Of a stretch of 64,000 nt of DNA, positions 57,739-64,000 are shown piece after piece. The stretch is from Pelagibacteraceae bacterium AG-333-C14 (GTDB taxonomy: Bacteria; Pseudomonadota; Alphaproteobacteria; Pelagibacterales; AG-422-B15), in the NCBI GenBank assembly GCA_003282485.1, contig QBZD01000001.1, forward strand, positions 87,514-151,513, given 5' to 3'. Position 1 is the first letter of the stretch. Each line of letters opens with the position of its first letter. Under the pieces are notes generated by a model, which was not told the DNA's origin, did not search any database, and saw nothing but the letters and a program-made list of their open reading frames with translations. The translations under genes and the position numbers were made by a program.

Positions 57739-58843
57739 ATAAGTAGTAAGCTAATCCTACTGAAAAAATAGTAATTGCAAAAGCAGCAATTGCTCTGAAA
57801 AAAGTAATATTTTTGAATTTTTTCCTATCACTCGCCTTTCCATACTTTTCATCAAGCACAGAATTTGCTGTAGTAAGTGTATCGCTAAATAGCCCTGATC
57901 GCCCAATCTGCAAATATCTTTCTTGTCTTGCGTGTTTTAGATCATTTCCATGCTGGTTTGATAAAATATTAAGATACTCTTCTATTTGATCGCCAACATT
58001 GTTCATTGCGATGAGCCGATTCCTATGGGCTCCACCTGAAGGTTCCTGAATTATTTTGTCAATCACATCTATTTTCAACATATCATTAGCGGTAAGTTTA
58101 AGTGCTGATGCAGCCTCAACAGTTTTTGAGTTATCCTTCCATAAAATTGAGGAACAGCCTTCAGGTGAGATTACAGAATATATTGAATTTTCAAGCATCA
58201 AAACGGTATTGCCCGTTCCTATTGCAACCGCTCCTCCAGAACCTCCTTCTCCTATAATTACCGCTACAATAGGCACTCCTAGTGATAAGCAGCATTCTGT
58301 AGTTTTCGCAATTGCTTCAGACTGTCCGCGTTGTTCTGCTCCCACTCCTGGATAAGCGCCAGGTGTATCCACAAATGAAATAACAGGAATACCAAACTCT
58401 TCAGCAAGTTTCATTAAACGTTGGGCTTTTCTATAACCTTCAGGTCTTGGCATGCCAAAATTATGCTCTATACGAGAAGTCGTATCATGACCCTTTTCAT
58501 GACCAATAACCAAAACCGATTTTCCCCTGAATTTTCCAAATCCACCTATAATCGCCTTGTCATCTGAAAATGCTCTATCACCTGATAAAGGAAAAAAATC
58601 TTCAATTAAGTGTTCTATGTACTGCTTTGTTTTTGGCCTATCTGGATGCCTGGCAACAAGTGTTCTTTGCCACGGACTTATATTTGAGAATATTTTTTTA
58701 TAAGTATCACTAATCTCTAACTCAACTTTAGAGATCTTGTCTAGCATATCCTCAGATGGAGCGCTGTCATTCAGACTTTTTAATTCAACTATCTTACTAT
58801 CGAGTACCTCAATTGGTTTTTCAAACTCAAGATAAGTGGTCAT
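57731..58843 (-). CDS. accA: Acetyl-CoA carboxylase carboxyltransferase alpha subunit with C-terminal membrane tail
   Basis: The first ~318 residues are normal AccA, making malonyl-CoA for fatty acid synthesis: YLEFEKPIEVLDSKI start, WQRTLVARHPDRPKT (about 58), GHEKGHDT, MPRPEGYRKAQRLMK, FVDTPGAYPGVGAEQRGQ and GEGGSGGAVAIG. Standard proteins stop near residue 320. This one continues for about 50 residues, with a short charged linker and then a hydrophobic segment (about 348-368, ITFFRAIAAFAITIFSVGLA) at the very C-terminus, predicted as a tail anchor. The extension is in frame without a break. It would fix the carboxylase, or this subunit, to the inner membrane. Confidence 0.93.
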   Translation of the reverse strand: MTTYLEFEKPIEVLDSKIVELKSLNDSAPSEDMLDKISKVELEISDTYKKIFSNISPWQRTLVARHPDRPKTKQYIEHLIEDFFPLSGDRAFSDDKAIIGGFGKFRGKSVLVIGHEKGHDTTSRIEHNFGMPRPEGYRKAQRLMKLAEEFGIPVISFVDTPGAYPGVGAEQRGQSEAIAKTTECCLSLGVPIVAVIIGEGGSGGAVAIGTGNTVLMLENSIYSVISPEGCSSILWKDNSKTVEAASALKLTANDMLKIDVIDKIIQEPSGGAHRNRLIAMNNVGDQIEEYLNILSNQHGNDLKHARQERYLQIGRSGLFSDTLTTANSVLDEKYGKASDRKKFKNITFFRAIAAFAITIFSVGLAYYLFS

Positions 58844-58858
58844 TAAATATAAATTATA

Positions 58859-59836
58859 TTAACTTAAAGTTTCAATTAATTTAGTTTGTTCAATGATTTG
58901 CTCAGCCTGTCTAATGGATGCAGCATCTATAAGTCTACCATTGAGAGTGGCTGCCCCTGCCCCAGACTCTTGAGCTTCTCTCATTGCCTTAATAATATCT
59001 TTGGCTTTTTGGACTTCGCTGTCAGGTAACGTAAAGACTTCATTGGCTAAGTCTACTTGACTAGGGTGAATCGCCCATTTGCCCTCACATCCGAGTATTG
59101 CAGTTCTTCTTGCATGCGATTTAAATCCATCTGGATCTGAAAAATCACCGAAAGGTCCATCAATAATTCTCATGCCGTGAGCCCTGCCAATAGTTGTCAT
59201 TTTAGAAATAGGATAGTGCCACATGTCATTCCAGTGAATATTTCTCTCTCCATTAATTTCGTCTGTTAAAATGGAATAATCTGAATTCGACCCACCTATA
59301 TTAGTAGTCCTCATTCTGACTGATGCAGCATAGTCAGCATAACCAAAATGAAGAGACTCAATTCTTTTGCTGCCAGTTAAAATACTATCTAAGTTGGTGA
59401 TGCCCATTGAAATTTCAATAATTAATTCAAAACCAATTTTTTTGCTTCTATTTATTTTGTCTTCTATTTGAGTAACCATCATGTCAATGGCATAGACATC
59501 AGCCGCAACTCCAACTTTTGGTATCATTATCAAGTCAAGTCGTTCACCACCTTGCTCCATTAAATCAACTACATCACGGTAGCAATAATGAGTATCGAGG
59601 CCATTTATTCTGACAGAAATAGTTTTTTTTCCAAAATCAAGTTCATTTAGAGCTTTAATAACATTTTCTTTTGCTTGCTCTTTGTCTTGTGGAGCCACCG
59701 CGTCCTCTAAATCTAAACAAATAATGTCAGCATTACTCTTGCATGCTTTATCAAATAATTCGGGTTTAGAGCCTGGGACAAATAACTGGGAACGATTTAG
59801 TCTCGTTGGTTTTGTTGGTACGGATGTGAAACTCAT
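58859..59836 (-). CDS. HpcH/HpaI-family CoA ester lyase (malyl-CoA lyase-like)
   Basis: A 325-residue TIM-barrel lyase. LFVPGSKPELFDKA (about 18-31), CLDLEDAVAP (about 40-49) with the Mg2+-linked acidic residues, SVRINGLDTHYCYRDV (about 75), IMIPKVG, and CEGKWAIHPSQVDLANEVF (about 250) are typical of L-malyl-CoA/beta-methylmalyl-CoA lyase rather than citrate lyase beta subunit. The reaction cleaves malyl-CoA to acetyl-CoA and glyoxylate or the beta-methyl analogue. No other genes of an ethylmalonyl-CoA path lie nearby, so its metabolic use is uncertain. It precedes accA on the same strand, 15 bases away. Confidence 0.85.
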   Translation of the reverse strand: MSFTSVPTKPTRLNRSQLFVPGSKPELFDKACKSNADIICLDLEDAVAPQDKEQAKENVIKALNELDFGKKTISVRINGLDTHYCYRDVVDLMEQGGERLDLIMIPKVGVAADVYAIDMMVTQIEDKINRSKKIGFELIIEISMGITNLDSILTGSKRIESLHFGYADYAASVRMRTTNIGGSNSDYSILTDEINGERNIHWNDMWHYPISKMTTIGRAHGMRIIDGPFGDFSDPDGFKSHARRTAILGCEGKWAIHPSQVDLANEVFTLPDSEVQKAKDIIKAMREAQESGAGAATLNGRLIDAASIRQAEQIIEQTKLIETLS

Positions 59837-59892
59837 ATTGTTTTTTCTATCACTATAAAATTATCTTTTCAAGGCCTTCTTCAGATACGAAT

Positions 59893-60813
59893 TTATTTGT
59901 TGTAAATTTTTGAGAGTGGGTGGTTATCTTTAACAGTCTTTTTCAATCTATCATTTAAAATATGAGTATAAATTTGAGTTGTAGAAATATCTGCGTGACC
60001 CAGCAATATTTGTAAGGATCTCAGGTCGAGACCGTTTGCAAGCAGGTGTGATGCAAAGGCATGACGTAATTTATGAGGACTAACAAATTTCTCTTCTATG
60101 CCTACTTTTATCGTAAGTTCTTTTAAGAGCTGATTGAATCTCTGTCTGCTTATATGTCCCAATTTAGAATTTTTTGAAGGAAATAACCATTTTTGATCAT
60201 TTTTATTTTTTATAAATAATTCTCTTATTTTTAAATAGTTTTCGATTGTGCCTAATGTATTTTTGTCAATCGGAACAAGCCTTTCTTTATTTCCCTTCCC
60301 GTGAATGAGTAAAAAATTTTTTTTCTCATAAAGTGCTGAAATCCGTAAGTTAATTAGTTCTGTTATCCTTATGCCTGTTGAATAAAGTATCTCAAGCATC
60401 ACTAAAAATCGAATACCTCCATTAGACTTATCTTCTCGGGCAGCTTTTAAAAGTCGATCAATTTGCATATTTGTTAGGAAAATAGGTAACTTTGAACTTT
60501 TCTTTGGAATATTTATTTTTTTTATTGGATTTGATTCTAGAATTTCCTCTTCGACTAAAAAATTAAAAAAGTGCCCTAACGCTGAGATTTTTCTAAGCAC
60601 AGTGGATCGCTCAAAACCCTTAGCATTCAATGAAGCAACATATTTTTCAATATCTAAATTTAAATTTTTTGATGAAATTTTATCTATATTAAGTTTGGTT
60701 ATTTTTAAACACTGCTTGATGTCAAGGCTATATGATTGAATAGTATTCTTACTAAGTCCTTTTTCAGACGCAAGAGACTCTAAAAAATTTTCGATTAGTG
60801 ATGCATTGGCCAT
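59893..60813 (-). CDS. xerD: Site-specific tyrosine recombinase XerD
   Basis: A 306-residue chromosome-dimer resolution recombinase. The N-terminal SAM-like domain (about 1-100) is complete, and all catalytic residues can be read: Arg149 (TGIRITEL), Lys174 (HGKGNKERL), His247 and Arg250 (PHKLRHAFASHLLANG), His273 (LGHADIST) and Tyr282 (IYTHIL). Its place between accA and aroK is the conserved alphaproteobacterial xerD location, so it is the housekeeping enzyme and not a phage or island integrase. The start lies five bases after the stop of the 573-residue gene. Confidence 0.93.
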   Translation of the reverse strand: MANASLIENFLESLASEKGLSKNTIQSYSLDIKQCLKITKLNIDKISSKNLNLDIEKYVASLNAKGFERSTVLRKISALGHFFNFLVEEEILESNPIKKINIPKKSSKLPIFLTNMQIDRLLKAAREDKSNGGIRFLVMLEILYSTGIRITELINLRISALYEKKNFLLIHGKGNKERLVPIDKNTLGTIENYLKIRELFIKNKNDQKWLFPSKNSKLGHISRQRFNQLLKELTIKVGIEEKFVSPHKLRHAFASHLLANGLDLRSLQILLGHADISTTQIYTHILNDRLKKTVKDNHPLSKIYNK

Positions 60814-60818
60814 TTAAT

Positions 60819-62540
60819 CTAAAGTGTATCTTTTGTGAGGTATTCAAATACGTATTGATTTGCATATACAGAGTCTATGTTAATAAGTCCCTCTATGATC
60901 ATAAATATTGTAGTTTCATGAAGATTTATGAACTTTTGATCACCGTGAATGAGATTTAAAAGCAAGATCATTTCTCCAACCTGATTATCTAGTGATTTTA
61001 AGTATTCATCAAGCTTCACATTTGTAATTACAGATGAAACCCTGTTTAAATCATTTGGCGTTTTCCAATAATTACTTATTTTCTCATCTGTCATTAACTC
61101 ATAATATTTGACAATAATATTTTTCTGTTTTGAGCTAAGTTTTTTATCTTCAAGTAAAATTTCAAGCTCATCTAAAGAGAAAGAGATATCGGAATTGAGG
61201 AATAAATAAAACTTAATCTTCGCCATTAATATTTTGTAATCATCTTTATAATTAATTACATTTAACCATTCCTTACATTTATCTAAATCTTTGTTAAGTA
61301 TAAGAATTAAACAAACATCTAGACTTTCTGCTACTAAATTTTGTTTTGGAGTAATTACTTTAACCTTATCATAAATAAGAGTTGAAGCTTTATTAAGCAA
61401 GCCTTGCTTACTAAATATATCAATAAATTTTGGAATAAGCTTTACAATTTTTTCTTGAGATGCAGTTTTTCTAATTTCTTGATAAATTGAAATCCTATTC
61501 TCTAATGTTATATTTTTTTCATTATCATTATCAAACTTATAATCTTTATAAAAATCTGCTAAGTAGGACAGGTCAAGTAGCCCCAGTTCTAGCAATGTTT
61601 CAGTGATGTTTATTTTTTTTAAGTTACTATCTTGACTAGATAAAACATAAAATAATTTATATTCAATATCTGCATCTTCTTTAATCAAGTTATCGTAATT
61701 TATCTTTTCATTCTTTAGCAGATTTAATTTAATGAGACTTATGTCTCCAATTTCATTAGTATTAATAAGTTCATCATTTAATAAAGAAATCAAAAGTTCA
61801 ATATATTCTTTTTCGTGCTTAGTCTCTTCACGCATAAGAGAAATATTTAAATCCAAAGCCAACAAGTTTGAGTTCATTGCATTACAAAATGATGTGTAAT
61901 ATAAATCATTAAAGTAATCAGAAAAATAAGTTACATCTCTATTGCAAATTCTCTTATAATTTCCACTAATAAGAAAATATTTTTCAATATTCCCTAATAT
62001 CTGTTCATTGATTTCATCTTCATTCATTAGAGTGGATAATAAATAAATTTCTTCAAAATACCCTTTGGAGGCCAGAAAATTAATTTTTAAATCTAAATAA
62101 CTTTGGGTACTTTCTAAATTATATTTTGGAGGAGTAGCTATAGTAAGGAGTGAATTAACCAACAACTCTCTTAGTGTTGAACTATAGGATACTTCAGGTA
62201 AGGAATTAATCAAATACTCTATATCAGAGTAACTTGATCCGTTCCATAAAGTTGTATCAAACCCACCATTTGAGATATCGATCAATCCAAGTGAGTCTTT
62301 TCTAGAATAAGAAAAATCAGACTCTTTTACTGCAGACTTTGACTCTGTATTTTCATCAATTTTCACATCCTCTTCTGTGTCATTTTCATTAATTGGCACC
62401 AAACTATCTTCAGCCCAAATATCAAATGGTTCTTTCGTGTCTGTTTGTTCGGCATTTGCTGAGAAAATTATAAAAATTATACTTACGAGATAAATAGTTA
62501 TAATATATAGTAGATATACAAAAATGCTTCTTTTCGTCAT
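60819..62540 (-). CDS. Secreted helical-repeat-like protein of unknown function
   Basis: A 573-residue protein with a signal peptide or N-terminal anchor (about 8-30, ending SANA). A low-complexity acidic linker (about 35-75) follows, then LGLIDISNGGFDTTLWNGSS (about 86), a stretch I recall from uncharacterised alphaproteobacterial proteins encoded between xerD and aroK. The remaining ~450 residues are Leu/Ile/Asn-rich alpha-helical segments that look like TPR/solenoid repeats, but no clear consensus was found. It starts divergently from aroK, 52 bases apart. Probably periplasmic; the role is unknown, though the conserved location suggests a core function. Confidence 0.7.
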   Translation of the reverse strand: MTKRSIFVYLLYIITIYLVSIIFIIFSANAEQTDTKEPFDIWAEDSLVPINENDTEEDVKIDENTESKSAVKESDFSYSRKDSLGLIDISNGGFDTTLWNGSSYSDIEYLINSLPEVSYSSTLRELLVNSLLTIATPPKYNLESTQSYLDLKINFLASKGYFEEIYLLSTLMNEDEINEQILGNIEKYFLISGNYKRICNRDVTYFSDYFNDLYYTSFCNAMNSNLLALDLNISLMREETKHEKEYIELLISLLNDELINTNEIGDISLIKLNLLKNEKINYDNLIKEDADIEYKLFYVLSSQDSNLKKINITETLLELGLLDLSYLADFYKDYKFDNDNEKNITLENRISIYQEIRKTASQEKIVKLIPKFIDIFSKQGLLNKASTLIYDKVKVITPKQNLVAESLDVCLILILNKDLDKCKEWLNVINYKDDYKILMAKIKFYLFLNSDISFSLDELEILLEDKKLSSKQKNIIVKYYELMTDEKISNYWKTPNDLNRVSSVITNVKLDEYLKSLDNQVGEMILLLNLIHGDQKFINLHETTIFMIIEGLINIDSVYANQYVFEYLTKDTL

Positions 62541-62592
62541 AACAATTTCTTTTAACAGATTAATCTGAAACTGTGAAATTTATTCACATCTA

Positions 62593-63132
62593 ATGATGTC
62601 AAAATTAAGACTTTCTAATAGTAATAACAGTATTGTTCTTGTGGGTCACATGGGATCAGGAAAATCAACAATAGGCAAAAACCTCTCAAAGAAGTTGGGT
62701 ATTGATTTTTTTGATTCTGATAAAGAAATTGAGTTAAGAGAAAAAATAAAAATTAGTAATATCTTTAGTTTACATGGAGAAAAATATTTCAGAAACCTTG
62801 AGGAAAAAATTAATCTTAAACTTCTTAAATATAAGAATGTAGTTCTTGCTCTTGGTGGTGGAGCATTTCAAAATCCTTCTGTAAGAAAAGTAGCATTAGA
62901 AAAATGTAATTGTATTTGGCTAAAATGTAGCTTAAATCTATTAGAACAAAGGTGTAATTTTAAAAAAAATAGACCTTTACTTGAAAATAAAAATATTAAA
63001 TCAGAACTGGTAAAGTTAGATAAAATTCGAAGAAAAAATTATTCTAAAGCCCACTTATCAATAAATGTGGGGGGGAAAACGAAATATCAGGTTACAAAGG
63101 AATTACTAAACCAAATTAAACTTAATGATTAA
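62593..63132 (+). CDS. aroK: Shikimate kinase
   Basis: A 179-residue kinase that phosphorylates shikimate in aromatic amino acid synthesis. The Walker A is LVGHMGSGKSTIGKNL (about 16-31), the shikimate-binding Asp lies in DFFDSDKEIE (about 38), Arg in GEKYFRNLEE, and the GGGAF motif (about 88) is present. The lid contains NRPLLE. The ATG at 62593 is followed by a second Met; either may be used. Its stop overlaps aroB by eight bases, the classic aroK-aroB arrangement. Confidence 0.95.
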   Translation: MMSKLRLSNSNNSIVLVGHMGSGKSTIGKNLSKKLGIDFFDSDKEIELREKIKISNIFSLHGEKYFRNLEEKINLKLLKYKNVVLALGGGAFQNPSVRKVALEKCNCIWLKCSLNLLEQRCNFKKNRPLLENKNIKSELVKLDKIRRKNYSKAHLSINVGGKTKYQVTKELLNQIKLND

Positions 63133-64000
63133 AACTCTCAAGGTTACAACTCCTCTTAAGAAATATAATATAATTATTGGCAATAATATTATAGCCAGCT
63201 CTGGAAAATATTCTAAAAAATATCTAAAGAGTGATAGGGTATTCATTGTTACAAATAAGCTTCTTAAATCCTTGTATTTAAAAAAAATAAAGAACTCATT
63301 TGTTAAGCATGGAATAACTGTCAGCGAAATAATCATTAACGACAGTGAAAGTAAAAAAAATCTTGATTCAGCAAAAATCTTAACTAGCCATTTATTAAAA
63401 AATAAAGTTGATAGAAATGATACTCTGATTGCTCTTGGGGGAGGTGTAATAGGTGATCTTGTTGGATTTGTAGCAAGTATAACACTAAGAGGTATTAACT
63501 TTATTCAAATTCCTACAACTTTACTTTCACAGGTAGACTCATCAGTTGGCGGGAAAACAGGAGTAAACACGCCACTTGGAAAAAATTTAATCGGTTCTTT
63601 TTATCAGCCTGCCCTTGTTATTTCTGACGTAGGCATATTGAAGAGCTTAAATAAAAGAGAGGTATTGTCAGGATATGCAGAAGTAATCAAGTATGGCATC
63701 ATAATGGACAAAGCGTTTTTTAATTGGCTATTAAAGAATGATAAACATTTTTTGAGTCAAGATGCTAATTACCTAATAGAGATAGTATATAAATCATGCA
63801 AAAATAAAGCAAAAATAGTAAATAAAGATGAGAAGGAAAAAAATATCAGAGCCTTATTAAACCTTGGCCATACTTTTGGACACGCTATTGAAGCACTTAA
63901 TAATTATAAAAAAACAGTTGTGCATGGTGAAGCTGTTGCGATAGGAATAATAATGGCATTAGAGCTATCTTTCTTAGAAGGAAAAATATCAAAAGACATT
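63125..64000 (+). CDS. aroB: 3-dehydroquinate synthase (partial, cut by window end)
   Basis: An open frame of 292 codons from the ATG at 63125, without stop by the window edge; the full enzyme is normally about 360-370 residues, so the C-terminus is missing. Clear AroB marks are ALGGGVIGDLVGFVAS (about 107), QIPTTLLSQVDSSVGGKTGV (about 130-149), NLIGSFYQP, and the metal-binding GHTFGHAIEAL (about 250) and VVHGEAVAIG with the zinc His residues. It converts DAHP to 3-dehydroquinate using NAD+ and Zn2+ or Co2+. It starts inside the end of aroK, so translation is probably coupled. Confidence 0.95.
   Translation, partial: MIKTLKVTTPLKKYNIIIGNNIIASSGKYSKKYLKSDRVFIVTNKLLKSLYLKKIKNSFVKHGITVSEIIINDSESKKNLDSAKILTSHLLKNKVDRNDTLIALGGGVIGDLVGFVASITLRGINFIQIPTTLLSQVDSSVGGKTGVNTPLGKNLIGSFYQPALVISDVGILKSLNKREVLSGYAEVIKYGIIMDKAFFNWLLKNDKHFLSQDANYLIEIVYKSCKNKAKIVNKDEKEKNIRALLNLGHTFGHAIEALNNYKKTVVHGEAVAIGIIMALELSFLEGKISKDI

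Noticed and set aside
59893-60813. Tyrosine recombinase as a sign of a mobile element
   Set aside because: Full-length XerD at the conserved accA/aroK location with all housekeeping features; no phage or integron genes nearby.

Overview
The window is a very A+T-rich bacterial chromosome segment, most likely from a streamlined (probably marine) alphaproteobacterium. Three things support this. The 16S gene has alphaproteobacterial-type conserved stretches. The rRNA operon has the order 16S, tRNA-Ile, tRNA-Ala, 23S, 5S. The housekeeping neighbourhoods (lysC-ispG-prfA-prmC-DUF4167; ubiG/DUF1178/nitrilase/grxC; accA; xerD; aroK-aroB) are of alphaproteobacterial type. The 16S does not look like core SAR11, and I cannot place it more finely without a tree. 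Overlapping genes, very short spacers and rare Shine-Dalgarno sequences fit a compact genome.

Positions 1-38.3 kb are a surface-glycan island of about 38 genes on both strands. From left to right it contains: (a) a glycosyltransferase-like protein and a PglK/MsbA-type ABC flippase; (b) a nonulosonic (sialic-acid-like) set, neuB, neuA and neuC, with a 2-hydroxyacid dehydrogenase coupled between neuA and neuC; (c) a TviB-type UDP-GlcNAc dehydrogenase and a UDP-glucuronate 4-epimerase; (d) a GNAT acetyltransferase, a structured non-coding stretch and the initiator tRNA gene; (e) a minus-strand block with two WbpG/PseA-type sugar amidotransferases around one HisH/HisF-type ammonia generator, then an FkbH-ACP-AAC(3)-like acyl-transfer trio; (f) a divergent plus-strand block with a methyltransferase, an Old Yellow Enzyme reductase, a MaoC hydratase, a PhyH dioxygenase, two DegT aminotransferases, a GT2, a second neuB, a glycosyltransferase-like/DUF4910 fusion, a Gfo/Idh oxidoreductase and an SpsF-like nucleotidyltransferase; (g) methyltransferases and another glycosyltransferase-like protein; (h) an rmlC / rmlD-like / His-type DegT / rmlB group that looks like a deoxysugar pathway.

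Positions 38.4-43.6 kb hold one complete rRNA operon on the minus strand. Its promoter, structured leader and complementary processing arms around 16S, 23S and 5S can be read from the sequence. The 5S end lies only about 100 bases upstream of rmlB in the same direction, so the glycan island directly abuts the rRNA operon.

Positions 43.7-64 kb are conserved housekeeping: an M23 peptidase, release factor 1 and its methyltransferase, isoprenoid synthesis (ispG), aspartokinase, ubiquinone synthesis (ubiG), glutaredoxin, a nitrilase, a Nudix hydrolase, arginine synthesis (argJ), SecA, acetyl-CoA carboxylase alpha with an unusual C-terminal membrane segment, a malyl-CoA lyase-like enzyme, XerD, a large secreted protein of unknown role, shikimate kinase, and 3-dehydroquinate synthase cut by the window end.

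The least conventional content is in the island. It includes the acyl-decoration gene set at 17.3-23.3 kb, the paired amidotransferases, the DUF4910 fusion, and the placement of the initiator tRNA inside the island.
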